From assembly GCF_014280935.1 (NCBI RefSeq), contig NZ_JACLZI010000061.1:173907-237906 (forward strand): a stretch of DNA of 64,000 nucleotides. Direction: 5' to 3'. The translations under genes were made by a program, and so were the position numbers. The stretch is from Aquibacillus kalidii. Lineage in GTDB: Bacteria; Bacillota; Bacilli; Bacillales; Amphibacillaceae. Below are positions 33,489-43,515 of the stretch, one piece after another; position 1 is the stretch's first letter, and every line of letters begins with the position of its first letter. The notes beneath the pieces are model-generated. The model was not told where the DNA came from, did not search any database, and saw only the letters and a list, made by a program, of their open reading frames with translations.

Positions 33489-34592
33489 ATGACAAAAACA
33501 TTAACAAAAGCACCATTTAGAGCGGATCACGTGGGGAGCCTTCTGCGTCCAGATAGCATCCATATTGCAAGAAAGAAATTTAACGACGGTCTCATTAGTA
33601 AAGAAGAGCTTTTCGAAATTGAAACAGAAGAAATTAAACATATTGTAGAAAAGCAAATAGAAGTTGGCTTAGAAGCAGTAACTGATGGTGAATTTAGACG
33701 TAGATTTTGGCATACAGATTTCTTAGAGCACCTTACTGGAGTAGAAGGATATATACCAGAAAGTGGTTTCGCGTTTAAAGGTGAAGAAACAGAACGTTAT
33801 GATGTACGAGTAACTGGAAAAGTTTCTTGGAATCCAAATCATCCACATATTGAGGAGTTTAAATTATTTAATGAAATTGTGAATGGACGAGCAGTTGCAA
33901 AACAAACTATCCCTAGTCCAAACCAATTATTCAATGCTGGTATTATTAATGAAGACATTTATCCTGATATTGAAGAGTATGCAAAAGATGTCATCCAAGC
34001 TTACCGCGATGCTATCCAGGCATTCTATGATGCAGGTGTACGTTACCTACAATTGGATGATGTTTATATTGCAGGTCTTTCTTCACCTGATATTCCATTC
34101 AATGAAGGTAAATTTTCAAGAGATTACTTAATTGACTTGGCATTGCGTGTTGCAAATGGTGTATTAGAAGGTAAGCCTGAGGATCTGGTAGTAACAACTC
34201 ATTTATGTCGTGGTAACTACCGTTCTAAATGGGCGTTTGCTGGAGGCTATGAACTAATTGCCCCAACATTACTAGCTAATGAAGCAGTAGATGGCTTCTT
34301 CTTAGAGTATGATGATGAGCGTTCTGGTGGTTTTGAACCTTTAGAACATGTACCAAATGATGGTCCACGTGTTGTGCTTGGTGTATTCACATCAAAAACA
34401 GGTGAACTAGAAGATAAGGAATTAATCAAGAAAAGAGTTGAAGAAGCTTCAAAATATGTCCCACTGGATAAGCTATGTGTAAGCCCACAATGTGGATTTG
34501 CTTCTACACACCACGGTAATCTTCTTACTGAAGAAGAGCAGTGGAAAAAGCTTAAATACATTGTTGATGTATCAAAAGAAATCTGGAATTAA
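33489..34592 (+). CDS. MetE-like cobalamin-independent methyltransferase (YxjG/YxjH type)
   Basis: A 367-residue protein corresponding to only the C-terminal catalytic barrel of MetE, as in B. subtilis YxjG/YxjH. Motifs are RADHVGSLLRP at the start, the TDGEFRR block, LQLDDVY, TTHLCRGNYRS, and LCVSPQCGFAST near the end, whose His, Glu and Cys residues make the zinc site in this family. It likely transfers a methyl group to homocysteine or a related thiol to give methionine. Regulation by the S-box directly upstream supports a role in methionine supply. ATG follows GAAAGAGGGG. Confidence 0.9.
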   Translation: MTKTLTKAPFRADHVGSLLRPDSIHIARKKFNDGLISKEELFEIETEEIKHIVEKQIEVGLEAVTDGEFRRRFWHTDFLEHLTGVEGYIPESGFAFKGEETERYDVRVTGKVSWNPNHPHIEEFKLFNEIVNGRAVAKQTIPSPNQLFNAGIINEDIYPDIEEYAKDVIQAYRDAIQAFYDAGVRYLQLDDVYIAGLSSPDIPFNEGKFSRDYLIDLALRVANGVLEGKPEDLVVTTHLCRGNYRSKWAFAGGYELIAPTLLANEAVDGFFLEYDDERSGGFEPLEHVPNDGPRVVLGVFTSKTGELEDKELIKKRVEEASKYVPLDKLCVSPQCGFASTHHGNLLTEEEQWKKLKYIVDVSKEIWN

Positions 34593-34596
34593 TCGA

Positions 34597-34630
34597 GAGA
34601 GCGCCCCTACTTGGTAGGGACGCTCTTTTT
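34597..34630 (+). terminator. Intrinsic terminator
   Basis: AGAGCGCCCCTAC pairs with TAGGGACGCTCT, followed by TTTTT, 5 bases after the methyltransferase stop. Confidence 0.9.
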
Positions 34631-34633
34631 GTG

Positions 34634-34790
34634 AGTTAATTTTTTGGTTTGGGGGATAAATGCTAGGTTTTGGGGGATATATTTGATTCTTTGGTAGATA
34701 TATCTCAATTTAGGTAGGATATATTACTAAATTGGGTTGATATATTAGAGTTTAGGGGGGGATATCCCATCAATTCAGGTTTCTAGCTAA
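34634..34790. repeat. Degenerate tandem repeat, ~20-base unit around TTTGGGGGATATAT
   Basis: Six or seven successive variants follow the pattern T-T-x-G-G-(x)-G-G/A-T-A-T-A-T with 18-23 base spacing (for example TTTGGGGGATATAT, TTTGGTAGATATAT, TTAGGTAGGATATAT, TTGGGTTGATATAT, TTTAGGGGGGGATAT). It lies between two terminators. No coding potential was seen. Confidence 0.6.
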
Positions 34791-34796
34791 AACAAA

Positions 34797-34827
34797 AGAA
34801 GGCGTCTCCTTATGGAGGGCGCCTTCT
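34797..34827 (-). terminator. Terminator of chemoreceptor gene 1
   Basis: AGAAGGCGTCTCC and GGAGGGCGCCTTCT pair around TTAT. On the minus strand it follows the receptor stop and ends in a T-rich run. Confidence 0.85.
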
Positions 34828-34836
34828 AAAATTAAA

Positions 34837-36312
34837 TTAAAAGCTCTCTTTTATCGTTAGTGCACGTGATACGGATTGATCCATCAATTTAGATAGCTCG
34901 TCGTTGCTTTGAGTTAGATTTGTGATAGTTGCGCTCATTTCCTCTAAACTAGCAGAAGCTTGTTCAATAATAGCAGCTAAGTCACTTGTAGAGCTTTCAA
35001 CTCCATCTGATTGTTGTTGTACCTTCTCTGCTAAGTAACGGAAGCTATCTAAGCCGTTATTAAGCTGTTTCATTGTTTCAGAGATTTGATCGAAGTATCC
35101 AGTAACTTCCTCCGTTGAGCGAACCCCAACCTCTATCTTTTCTTGGCTCTGCTCCATTTTTTCGATAGCCTGTTTGTTACTTGTATTTAACTCAACTAGG
35201 TTTCTCGTGATTTTTTCTGTAGTTGCACCTGTTACTTCAGCAAGCTTTCGAATCTCGTCTGCTACAACAGCAAAACCTTTACCAGCCTCGCCTGCGCGTG
35301 CTGCTTCGATTGAAGCGTTAAGTGCAAGTAAATTTGTTTGCTCTGTAATTTCCTTAATGTTCCCTGCAAATGAATTTGTCTCAGTAATTTTATCTGTCAA
35401 GATGGTAAAGGTAGTATTCATATCTCCGATAACCTGCTGAAGAATTTTGTTATTTTCATTTAATTCATCCACTTTTACCTTGCCGCTATCCGTAAGCTGA
35501 CTTGCACTTTTTGAAGCATCGTACAATTCAATGGATTTCGTATGAATTTCATCAATATTAGTCTTTGTGCTACTTGTATTTTCAGTAATATCCCCGATCT
35601 GTTCTGCTTGAGTTTGGCTACCTATAGATACTTCATTTATAGCAGTGGCCATTTCATTTTGTGCAGTTAGATTCGTTTGCAAATGGTCATTCACTTCAGA
35701 AATGCTTTCAATGATCGCCTTAACATCGCCTTCCAATTGTGCTTTTTGACGTTCTTTTCTTTCTGTATCTTCATTAGAATTAATAATATATTCTTCTAAT
35801 TTCTTAGATTGTTCATCGAATAATTTAAGAACAACATAAAAGATAAGTCCAATCAATACATAAATTAACATTGTATAGCTGAACAGGCTTTGTACAGCCT
35901 CTTTACTTTCTTGTGCAAGAAAGTTGTTTGCAAGTAATAATAATAAGCCGTAGATGTAGCCAAAGAAAAAGATTCTTCTACGCATATGAATTGCGGAAAA
36001 AACGGCCATAAATATAATGATTAAAATAATATTAATGCTACTATCTTTGACTATAACAAAGATTAGATTAAAAGAATAAACTACACTTACTAATAAGTAA
36101 GGTAAAATATATGGTTTTTTTAGCATTTTTTGAAAAACAAAATAAAGTAAGCTTAATATCACCAGATCACTACTATAAATCATTAACGTGAAATAATCCT
36201 TATTTATAAAACTAAGCCCTACACCAGCAATCAGTGTAATTACCATGGTGATTAGCATTAACGTATTTTTTTTAAGCGTATCTTGCAATTTAATTGATTC
36301 AACTAAATTCAT
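34837..36312 (-). CDS. Methyl-accepting chemotaxis protein, six-helix membrane type, copy 1
   Basis: A 491-residue receptor. Residues ~15-175 contain six closely spaced hydrophobic helices with no sizeable external domain and no HAMP. The rest is the cytoplasmic signalling rod with the conserved hairpin tip [39 protein letters not shown] (only the key block is cited in part here: [16 protein letters not shown]). It would signal through CheA/CheW. The lack of a ligand-binding domain suggests sensing of a membrane-linked cue such as energy state or a lipophilic compound. The next gene is a close paralogue. Confidence 0.92.
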   Translation of the reverse strand: MNLVESIKLQDTLKKNTLMLITMVITLIAGVGLSFINKDYFTLMIYSSDLVILSLLYFVFQKMLKKPYILPYLLVSVVYSFNLIFVIVKDSSINIILIIIFMAVFSAIHMRRRIFFFGYIYGLLLLLANNFLAQESKEAVQSLFSYTMLIYVLIGLIFYVVLKLFDEQSKKLEEYIINSNEDTERKERQKAQLEGDVKAIIESISEVNDHLQTNLTAQNEMATAINEVSIGSQTQAEQIGDITENTSSTKTNIDEIHTKSIELYDASKSASQLTDSGKVKVDELNENNKILQQVIGDMNTTFTILTDKITETNSFAGNIKEITEQTNLLALNASIEAARAGEAGKGFAVVADEIRKLAEVTGATTEKITRNLVELNTSNKQAIEKMEQSQEKIEVGVRSTEEVTGYFDQISETMKQLNNGLDSFRYLAEKVQQQSDGVESSTSDLAAIIEQASASLEEMSATITNLTQSNDELSKLMDQSVSRALTIKESF

Positions 36313-36490
36313 GTAATAACCCCCTATTATGCAAATTTGATCGAAAAAAACAGAAATTTGTCGATATTTTAATTATAAAGTACTACTGATTACAACACAA
36401 ACAAAATTTAGAAAATTTTTGATTTATTAGGAGGTTATAATGAATAATTCACAGATTAGTCATAAGAATTAAATCGAAAGAATATCAAAA

Positions 36491-36517
36491 AAGCGTCCCC
36501 TATAGTAGGGAACGCTT
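36491..36517 (-). terminator. Terminator of chemoreceptor gene 2
   Basis: AAGCGTCCCCTA pairs with TAGGGAACGCTT around a short loop, just past the receptor 2 stop on the minus strand. Confidence 0.85.
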
Positions 36518-36522
36518 CGTTT

Positions 36523-38001
36523 CTATGCAAAATTCTCTTTAATAGAAACAGCTTTGTTTACCGTATGATCCATCAATTTAGCTAGCTCTTGGTTACTATT
36601 TGATAGATTGATAACAGTAGCATCCATTTCTTCTAAGCTAGCAGATGCCTGTTCAATAATAGCGGCTAGATCATTAGTAGAATTTTCAACACCATTAGAT
36701 TGGTCTTGAACCTTTTCTGCTAAGTAACGGAAATTATTTAAGCCGTTATTCAATTCTTGCATTGTAATAGATATTTGTTCAAAATATCCTGTCACTTCTT
36801 CTGTAGACTGAACACCAACCTTTATATTTTGCTGACTTTGTTCCATCTTTTCAATGGCCTGTTTATTACTAGCGTTCAATTCAGATAGATTCTTTGTAAT
36901 CTTTTCAGTAGTTTGTCCAGTTACATCTGCAAGCTTACGAATTTCATCTGCTACAACAGCAAATCCTTTTCCAGCTTCACCAGCTCTTGCGGCCTCAATC
37001 GAAGCATTTAATGCAAGTAAGTTTGTCTGTTCGGTAATATCCTTGATCGTATCAGCAAAAGAATTTGTTTCAGCAATTTTTTCTGTAAGTACATTAAAGG
37101 TTGTATTCATTTCGTAAATTACTTGTTGTAATGTCTTGTTATTACCATTTAATTCATCGACCTTTGTTTTACCATCATCTGTTAATTTACTAGCATTTGT
37201 AGATGCATTAAATAATTCAACTGATTGGTGATGCACTTCATCAATACTTTCTTTTGTACTACGAGTGTTTTGAGAGATATCTGAGATCTGTTCAGCTTGA
37301 CTTTGACTGCCTACAGAAACTTCATTAATAGTTGTAGCCATTTCATTTTGTGCAGTTAAATTAGCTTGCAAATGCTCATTAACTTGAGAAATACTTTCAA
37401 TAATAGCTGTAATATCATGTTCAAGTTTAGATTTTTGTTCTTCCTTACGCTTTGCTTCTTCCTCAGAAACTTGAAGGAACTCTTCTAATTTCTTTGTCTG
37501 TTGTACAGACAAGCGAATTACTACAAAAAAGATAAGTCCAATTAATACATAAATTAATACGGAATAACTAAATAAGCTTTGAACAGATTCTTTATTGGCA
37601 TCAGCAGTGAAGTGATTGGCTAGAAGAACAAAAAAGCCGAGTGTATAGCCGTAGAAGAATACTTTTCTGTTTAAATGAATGGCTGAGTAAATACTCATGA
37701 ATAAGACAATTAGAATTATATTAACATGACTTTCTCTTAAAGCGATAAACACAAAATTATTAATATAGACAACGCCGACCAAAAAGTAAGGTAGTAGTTG
37801 AGGTTTTTTTAGCATCTTTTGAAATAAAACATAGAGTAATGCTATTAAGCCTAATGTAATACTATAGATCACAACGTTAAACGTATCTTGCTGATAAATG
37901 GATAAACCAGTTGCAGCTCCTAATGTTATAAAAATGGTAATTAGCATCAGGATATTTTTTTGAATAGTGTCTTGCAATTTCATTTTTTCGATCGGATTCA
38001 A
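36523..38001 (-). CDS. Methyl-accepting chemotaxis protein, six-helix membrane type, copy 2
   Basis: A 492-residue paralogue of the receptor at 34837-36312 with the same plan: six membrane helices, no HAMP, and a signalling rod with [20 protein letters not shown] and [14 protein letters not shown] blocks. The N-terminal region ([19 protein letters not shown]) is also alike, so the pair arose by tandem duplication. The two have separate terminators, and the ~210-base gap between them leaves room for separate promoters. Differences concentrate in the membrane helices, suggesting different cues. Confidence 0.92.
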   Translation of the reverse strand: MNPIEKMKLQDTIQKNILMLITIFITLGAATGLSIYQQDTFNVVIYSITLGLIALLYVLFQKMLKKPQLLPYFLVGVVYINNFVFIALRESHVNIILIVLFMSIYSAIHLNRKVFFYGYTLGFFVLLANHFTADANKESVQSLFSYSVLIYVLIGLIFFVVIRLSVQQTKKLEEFLQVSEEEAKRKEEQKSKLEHDITAIIESISQVNEHLQANLTAQNEMATTINEVSVGSQSQAEQISDISQNTRSTKESIDEVHHQSVELFNASTNASKLTDDGKTKVDELNGNNKTLQQVIYEMNTTFNVLTEKIAETNSFADTIKDITEQTNLLALNASIEAARAGEAGKGFAVVADEIRKLADVTGQTTEKITKNLSELNASNKQAIEKMEQSQQNIKVGVQSTEEVTGYFEQISITMQELNNGLNNFRYLAEKVQDQSNGVENSTNDLAAIIEQASASLEEMDATVINLSNSNQELAKLMDHTVNKAVSIKENFA

Positions 38002-38250
38002 AGCATGATCACCCCAGTCAATTTAATAGTATATGTAGAAATCTGTCAGATACTTACATTATATATCGAAAGTTAATTTTTAACAATCTTAATCATGACT
38101 TTTATAACAGGTATTTATACCTATTAAAGGTTGACAACACAATAATTATCGGTATCAGTAAAGTTAAATTAAAGTGAAATAAATGGGAACGTTTTCCTCC
38201 GTAAAAACGACTATAGATAAACGAATAAAAAAGAAGGAGAGTGTAAAAGA

Positions 38251-38694
38251 GTGAAGAAGGTATGTAAAATATTTATTTCTAGTTTTATATTAGTTATGGT
38301 TGTAAGTTGTTTCTCAGTTCAAGTCGAAGCATCTGCACCACCAAAGCAGAATTTAGAAGTTTCGATTTTATCTATGGAGAATGTCAAAAGCACAAAATCT
38401 TCCATCTACAATTTAGGCTCTACGATGAAACTAACAGGCTATACTTCAAGCTATAAAACAGTAGATCGTATATCTGTAGCTTTATATTTACAAGTTTGGG
38501 ATAGTGCGAATAAAAAATGGATGGACTATAGTTCAGGAAAAACATATACAGAAGAAAACGACAGCTATGTCTCAGGAAGCGTTGTGTACAGCGCACCAAA
38601 GGGCTATTTCTATCGAGTAAAAGGAAAACATACCGTAAAAGAAAACGGAGCAACCGAAACCACAACCACCTACTCTAGCCATATAAAGCATTAG
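38251..38694 (+). CDS. Secreted protein of the DUF6147 kind
   Basis: A 147-residue protein with a clear signal peptide (CKIFISSFILVMVVSCFSVQVEA) and a mature beta-rich part ending GYFYRVKGKHTVKENGATETTTTYSSHI, a pattern I associate with DUF6147 proteins of bacilli, whose role is unknown. There is a Cys in the signal region, but the context is not a good lipobox. Start is GTG at 38251 behind AAGAAGGAGAG. It stands alone between the chemoreceptors and the sigma factor pair. Confidence 0.6.
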   Translation: MKKVCKIFISSFILVMVVSCFSVQVEASAPPKQNLEVSILSMENVKSTKSSIYNLGSTMKLTGYTSSYKTVDRISVALYLQVWDSANKKWMDYSSGKTYTEENDSYVSGSVVYSAPKGYFYRVKGKHTVKENGATETTTTYSSHIKH

Positions 38695-38738
38695 GCGGTG
38701 CCTGTCACCACCCGGTTTATGTCGAATGATGGGAAAGG

Positions 38739-38777
38739 AAAAAGCATGAATTAGGTAATTACCTGATCCATGCTTTT
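38739..38777. terminator. Convergent terminator
   Basis: AAAAAGCATG and CATGCTTTT arms with an inner AGGTAATTACCT palindrome form a long stem between two convergent genes. Confidence 0.8.
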
Positions 38778-38779
38778 AT

Positions 38780-39556
38780 TCATTCCATTGAATTAGCAAT
38801 CATTTTGGCTTTCTCTAGAGATAAGCTACTATCCAACGTTAATTGTGAATTCATTTGAGACCACATTAACATCGTTGTGTTATCTTTAAAGCTTATAAAT
38901 GTACCTTGTCCAGTGAATAATTCTACATTCTGCACTTTCGTATCGTCATTATCAACAACCATTGAACTTGCAACTTCATGTTCTACATAAATTTGTTCAA
39001 TGGTAAAGGTCTTTTCGTTATTACGGTAGTTCAGAATCACTTTCGTACTTGGCATGTCATTTTCATAATAGACCGTTACAAACCCTAATGTATATCCATC
39101 AGGCACGTCCTTAGGAACAAGAATATGAAAATTAGTTTCCTGTTGTGCATGTGCTAGTTCCATATCATCAGTTTTTGTTACAACGGCAATCTCTTCTAAC
39201 TGATCTGGGGAAGGGAGACCGCCAGAATCACCAGGTTCCTTTATACTACTACCAATTTGCGTAATCTCATCATTTGAGGTGATAAAGTATTTAGTAATCC
39301 ATCCAAACGCTTGGCTGTCGTTGACCTGCAAAAATAATCCCCCAATAATAGTTATAACTGCTACAGCAGCTATTGACATAAGCCTTGTTGGAAGAAGCTT
39401 TTTCTTAGGTTTAGCATCTTTCTGTATTTCTTTTCGAATCATTTCCCATGTTTTATCTTTTGAAACAGGAGGTTCAGGACAGTTGTCATAATCCTTTGTT
39501 ATATGCTGCTTTAAATGATAGTCATCTAGAATTTCCTTATTTTGTTGATAAGTCAT
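38780..39556 (-). CDS. Membrane anti-sigma factor (DUF4367-like)
   Basis: A 258-residue protein with a cytoplasmic N-terminus of about 65 residues, one membrane segment (LMSIAAVAVITIIGGLFLQV), and an extracytoplasmic domain resembling DUF4367 (VPKDVPDGYTLGFVTVYYEN, followed by a late MLMWSQ). It overlaps the sigma gene by 4 bases (ATGA), the usual arrangement of an ECF sigma factor and its regulator. It probably holds the sigma factor inactive until an envelope stress signal. No zinc-binding His/Cys signature is evident in the N-terminus. Confidence 0.8.
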   Translation of the reverse strand: MTYQQNKEILDDYHLKQHITKDYDNCPEPPVSKDKTWEMIRKEIQKDAKPKKKLLPTRLMSIAAVAVITIIGGLFLQVNDSQAFGWITKYFITSNDEITQIGSSIKEPGDSGGLPSPDQLEEIAVVTKTDDMELAHAQQETNFHILVPKDVPDGYTLGFVTVYYENDMPSTKVILNYRNNEKTFTIEQIYVEHEVASSMVVDNDDTKVQNVELFTGQGTFISFKDNTTMLMWSQMNSQLTLDSSLSLEKAKMIANSME

Positions 39557-40131
39557 GAAATCTCACCGCCTAACAACTGCTGATTAGATGTATCTTTTTC
39601 AATTTGGTTCCGTAATTCTTTTTTCGCTCTGTGTAGTCTAGACTTTACGGTCCCATCTTTTAAGTTTAACCATTTTGCAATATCTTTCTCTTTTAATTCA
39701 TGAATGTATTTTAACAAAATAACTTCTCGATACTCACTTTTCAGTTCAAGGATTTTTTCGATAACAGCTTCTTGAACAAAATGACTTTCTACATTTTCTT
39801 CTACAGTGGAGGAGATTTCCTTGACTATATATTTTTCCTCTTCTAGTAGGTCCCCTTTAGGTATCCCATTCCAAATATTCTGCTTACGAATGTGATCTAT
39901 CGCTGTTCTAGTGGCAATGGTAGAGAGCCAAGCGCCAATTTTATCTTTATCTTTTAAATTATGAATCTGACTATAAGCCTTTATAAAAGTATCTTGTAAA
40001 ATATCTTGAGCTAAATAAGGGTCTTTTGTCATAAAATAGGCATCGCGGTAGACACGATTATAGAACATTTCATAAATAAGCTGAAACTCGCTTTCAGAAA
40101 CTGCGTGTTTCTTACTTCGTTTCTTCAGCAT
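39553..40131 (-). CDS. ECF RNA polymerase sigma factor
   Basis: A 192-residue sigma-70 family protein with region 2 (DPYLAQDILQDTFIKAYSQIHNL, then WLSTIATRTAIDHIRK) and region 4 (REVILLKYIHELKEKDIAKWLNLKDGTVKSRLHRAKKEL). A spacer of about 30 residues separates them. Size and the coupled anti-sigma gene are typical of ECF factors answering envelope stress. The exact group (SigM/SigV/SigX) cannot be decided here. Confidence 0.92.
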   Translation of the reverse strand: MLKKRSKKHAVSESEFQLIYEMFYNRVYRDAYFMTKDPYLAQDILQDTFIKAYSQIHNLKDKDKIGAWLSTIATRTAIDHIRKQNIWNGIPKGDLLEEEKYIVKEISSTVEENVESHFVQEAVIEKILELKSEYREVILLKYIHELKEKDIAKWLNLKDGTVKSRLHRAKKELRNQIEKDTSNQQLLGGEIS

Positions 40132-40515
40132 TTATTATCACATCCTTGAATTGTATAACTTCCTATCAATCTGTTGTTTTGAAACAGAAATTTTTCACTT
40201 ATGTATCTATTATAACAAGAAATGAAGAATAGGATAATAGGTTTCCAAATATTAGAAAGAATAAGTGGGAATGAGGAACTGCATTTATATAGAACTTATC
40301 GTTTTTAAGTCTTGTTTGTTCTTTACAAAGAACTAAGAAAAGAATCATTAACCGAATTTATCTACACTTACCAATAATTATGTCACCAAAATGGGTGCAA
40401 CACCTCCTATATTTCAAGTTTATGTATGATCTATAAACAAGTTCAATCTAGTTGAAATATATCGAAAGGAAATGGAATAATAGGATAGATTGATAAATCC
40501 ATAAAAGAGGTGTGT
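40132..40515. other. Divergent intergenic region, no gene
   Basis: Holds the divergent promoters of the sigma operon and the dehydrogenase. A perfect palindrome GTTCTTTACAAAGAAC lies at 40318-40333 and could be an operator. No small gene was supported. Confidence 0.5.
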
Positions 40516-40518
40516 ATG

Positions 40519-41382
40519 ATGATTGGTTTTATTGGGTTAGGTATTATGGGCAATCATATGGCAGAGAATTTATTAGATAACGGACAAGAGTTAATCGTAC
40601 ATAATCGAACAAAAGCAAAAGCGGATAATTTACTAAATAAAGGTGCCAAATGGGCAGAATCACCTGCTCAAGTAGCGAAAGAAGCTAATGTTATTTTCAC
40701 CATGTTAACGAATGAAGCTGCAGTTGAAGGGATGGCTTTTGGAGATAATGGCTTTCTAAACGGTGATATGAAAGGGAAGTTATGGGTGGACTGTAGTACA
40801 GTTGATCCTAAGTTTAGTGAACTTATGGCAAGAGAATCAGAAGCGTATCATGTAAGATTTCTAGATGCACCAGTATCTGGCTCGAAAATCCCTGCTCAAA
40901 AAGGGGAACTTATCTTTTTAGTTGGTGGAAACGAAGCAGATTTAAAAGAGATTAGACCATTACTTGAAATAATGGGCAAAGCAATCCAATATCATGGTGT
41001 GAATGGGAAAGGATCCTCCATGAAACTAGTAATCAATTTAATGCTTGCGCAATCGATGGCAGCATTTTCAGAAGCTATCCATTTTGGGGAAGCGATTGGA
41101 TTAGAAAAAGAAACGGTAATCGACACGTTATTAAATAGTCCAACAGCAGCACCAATATTAAAATTAAAACGAGATAAACTATTAAATAATGAGTTTGCAG
41201 AGGAATTTCCATTAGAACACATGCATAAGGATTTGAATTTAGTTGCCCAAGCTGCCTATGCAAGTAATACTGCAATGCCAGTGGCTAATGCTACGAAAGA
41301 GCTGTTTGGCATGGCTAAACAAAAAGGACTTGGTAGGAAGGATCTTTCGGCGATTTATCAGTATATAACGGAGAGAGAATAG
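40519..41382 (+). CDS. NAD(P)-dependent beta-hydroxyacid dehydrogenase (3-hydroxyisobutyrate dehydrogenase family)
   Basis: A 287-residue oxidoreductase. The Rossmann motif GLGIMG opens the protein, with the family's substrate block FLDAPVSGSKIPAQKGEL in the middle and the catalytic Lys region GKGSSMKLVINLMLAQ after it. Members oxidise 3-hydroxyisobutyrate, tartronate semialdehyde, or succinic semialdehyde-type substrates (GLYR-like); the substrate is not fixed by context. I chose ATG 40519 because AGAGGTG at 40506-40512 leaves 6 bases, whereas upstream GTG/ATG codons fall too close. A terminator follows. Confidence 0.88.
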   Translation: MIGFIGLGIMGNHMAENLLDNGQELIVHNRTKAKADNLLNKGAKWAESPAQVAKEANVIFTMLTNEAAVEGMAFGDNGFLNGDMKGKLWVDCSTVDPKFSELMARESEAYHVRFLDAPVSGSKIPAQKGELIFLVGGNEADLKEIRPLLEIMGKAIQYHGVNGKGSSMKLVINLMLAQSMAAFSEAIHFGEAIGLEKETVIDTLLNSPTAAPILKLKRDKLLNNEFAEEFPLEHMHKDLNLVAQAAYASNTAMPVANATKELFGMAKQKGLGRKDLSAIYQYITERE

Positions 41383-41386
41383 ATGA

Positions 41387-41422
41387 CAAATGGCTGCACA
41401 AATACAATGTGTGGCCATTTTC
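41387..41422 (+). terminator. Intrinsic terminator
   Basis: AAATGGC.GCACA pairs with TGTG.GGCCATTT around a 6-base loop, right after the dehydrogenase. Confidence 0.75.
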
Positions 41423-42156
41423 ACTTAAAATATTAGTAGAAAAAGGAAATGTAAGTCTGTCTTTTTTTAATAAAATTTTATCTTAAACTGCTATATACAT
41501 AATTAGTAGATACACTTTGTTATTTTTATACTCAAAATTTACTATAAATACTACCTCTTTAAATTACTTTGAAAAGGTGAAATTAAAACAATGTTCTTAC
41601 CTTTTAGGTTACTTTCGACAAAAAATCCTATTCCTATGACTAAATTTCCTTGTTATACTAACGTTAACATGTTGTTCATTAATAAGAACGATATTTAGTT
41701 TTTTATAACATTAAAAAGAACTGTAATGTTAGGGGAGATTACTTTTAATCACATACATAGTCATTATCGCTTAGTTAATATATTTGAAAGAGTGACAGGT
41801 AGGGACTAAGAAGTAAACAGCCAATCGGTCGAGTATAAAGGTGTACTTGGATTGATTCAAAGCTAGGTTAATGATGATACTCAATATAAGACCGACATCG
41901 ACTATTTGTTCCTAATTAAGAACATTAATTTCTTTTTAGTGTAATTATCTAGCGCTATAATAAGTAAGTTTGCCTTTGGTGAATATAGCATTTTAAAATT
42001 TAGACTGGTTTGCAAAAGACATGGTTTTAACAGGTTAAATACCAAAATAAAAGAGGGATGGATACATTGAAAAAACCTACCAAAAAGGTTTTTGTACTCC
42101 AAATTTGAGCTATCAGGCTATTAAGCACATATAAAAAAGGAATAGGGGGGCGGGCA
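41423..42156. other. Long intergenic region before the response regulator
   Basis: About 730 AT-rich bases with no convincing gene. Near its end a hairpin (AAAAACCT/AGGTTTTT, 42071-42093) overlaps a TTG-initiated 13-codon frame with an AGAGGGATGGA site (42067-42108). Length and AT-richness suggest multiple regulatory inputs to the response regulator. Confidence 0.5.
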
Positions 42157-42222
42157 ATGAAGAATTTATACTACTACGGAGCGGATGCCATTTGCCTTAA
42201 TCAAAGGAGAGCAAGATTATGA
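42157..42222 (+). CDS. 21-residue leader ORF overlapping the response regulator start
   Basis: ATG at 42157 behind GGAATAGGGGGGCGGG opens 21 codons (MKNLYYYGADAIC and then LNQRRARL). Its TGA overlaps the response regulator's ATG as ATGA. The peptide has three successive Tyr codons and a basic end. The overlap and its own ribosome site point to translational coupling, or less likely to a peptide with its own function. No homologue is recalled. Confidence 0.4.
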   Translation: MKNLYYYGADAICLNQRRARL

Positions 42223-42893
42223 GTAAGCATACTGTTATTGTTGCAGAAAGTCAGACTTTATTTAGAGAAATGATCTCAACGTTTATAAAAGAGTTGGATG
42301 AGTTTAAGGTAATTGCTCAACTAGTTGATGGACAAGAGGTTATTGATTTTATTAGGAACAAGGAAATAAGGCCTACACTCTGTCTTCTAGATGTTTCCCT
42401 ACCAGTACTAAGTGGGATTAACTGTGCAAAATGGTTAAAGTCAAACTTTCCTGATATGAAAATAGTTTTTATTACGGTAAACGAAGAAGAGAGGTATATT
42501 GAAAATGTCATGTCTATAGGTGTAGATGGCTATATTCTCAAAAATACAGATTTAGCCCAATTTAAACAGATTTTAAGGCTAATTATGGATGGTTATTTCA
42601 TAACATCACAATCTGTGATACAACAATATTCATCGAGACTAAGTCATTTAATAAAAGTAGAAGTGCAGGGATCCCCTAAATTTATAAAAGAGTCTTTAGA
42701 ATTTGAACCTGATTTAAGTGATAAAGAAATCCAATTAATTCAGCGAGTTAATAAAGGATGGTCAAATCGGATGATTGCAAATGATCTAATGATTAGTGAA
42801 GGAACCGTGAAAAACTACCTATCTAGTATGTATAGGAAATTAAAGATAAAAAGTCGTACGGAGTTAATTCAATTACTTTCCAAATCATCGTGA
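42219..42893 (+). CDS. Orphan NarL/FixJ-type response regulator
   Basis: A 224-residue protein with a receiver domain (about 1-125) and LuxR-type HTH (about 160-222: LSDKEIQLIQRVNKGWSNRMIANDLMISEGTVKNYLSSMYRKL). The phospho-acceptor Asp is in CLLDVSLP and the conserved Lys in YILKNTD. The acidic pair near the N-terminus is reduced to one (VAESQ, usually ED/DD), which may weaken magnesium binding. No histidine kinase gene is adjacent. Resembles DegU/LiaR-type regulators. It is translationally linked to the leader ORF upstream. Confidence 0.88.
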   Translation: MSKHTVIVAESQTLFREMISTFIKELDEFKVIAQLVDGQEVIDFIRNKEIRPTLCLLDVSLPVLSGINCAKWLKSNFPDMKIVFITVNEEERYIENVMSIGVDGYILKNTDLAQFKQILRLIMDGYFITSQSVIQQYSSRLSHLIKVEVQGSPKFIKESLEFEPDLSDKEIQLIQRVNKGWSNRMIANDLMISEGTVKNYLSSMYRKLKIKSRTELIQLLSKSS

Positions 42894-42973
42894 ATAATCT
42901 ACCTAGCTATGTCAAAACTAAGTTATATAGATAATCTAGAGCTGGAGATTACTTAAATGGGAGGATTGATCAT

Positions 42974-43273
42974 TTGCTTGAAAAACGATTATTTATCTAT
43001 CTAGCAATTGTCAATATGATAGATGGATTCATTTCCTTATACGGATTGGAAAATGCTTTAATTGGGGAACTTAACCCAATAATGAACGTAATCTATGAAA
43101 AGCACTCTTTGTTATTTATTTTAACGAAGCTATCTTTCACTGGAATGATGCTATTATTTATATCTTATGACAAGATTCCCAAAACAATTATAGTCAGAGG
43201 GTTATCCATTGCAGCTTCACTAATGTACACGGTTGTTTTAGGTACTCATTGCGTATGGTTGTATATGATTTAA
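42974..43273 (+). CDS. DUF5658-like small membrane protein
   Basis: A 99-residue protein with three or four membrane segments. The opening YLAIVNMIDGFISLYGL followed by GELNPIM resembles the DUF5658 pattern (a D near the first helix, then an E-x-NP-x-M turn). Function unknown. TTG start at 42974 behind GGGAGG. It is 80 bases downstream of the response regulator and may be its target. Confidence 0.6.
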   Translation: MLEKRLFIYLAIVNMIDGFISLYGLENALIGELNPIMNVIYEKHSLLFILTKLSFTGMMLLFISYDKIPKTIIVRGLSIAASLMYTVVLGTHCVWLYMI

Positions 43274-43515
43274 GCAGAACAAAAGAGACGGCTTGAGCTA
43301 ATAAGGACTAGTAATACTTTAGTATCAAGCTATACTATGAAAAGAAGACTTTTTAACTAGTCATATCTTATATTGGGAATGTTGGAAGTGGTATCTGTTC
43401 TGGTATATAAATTTTAAAGGGCTGATTTATTTCCGCACAAAAACAGATAGGCAAACCAACCAATTTAGCATATAATTATTTCGTAATTATACTTTTGTAG
43501 AGATGAGGAAGGTAT

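Noticed and set aside
36440..36472. 10-residue ORF with strong AGGAGG site between the two chemoreceptors
   Set aside because: Perfect ribosome site but only MNNSQISHKN and opposite in direction to both neighbours; no conservation evidence available.
38697..38709. Palindromic GGTGCCTGTCACC just after a stop codon
   Set aside because: I have seen this motif as a common dispersed short palindrome in bacilli; no sign of a riboswitch or a special site here.
42067..42108. 13-residue TTG ORF (MKKPTKKVFVLQI) upstream of the response regulator
   Set aside because: It overlaps an AT-only hairpin and could be chance; mentioned only within the intergenic entry.
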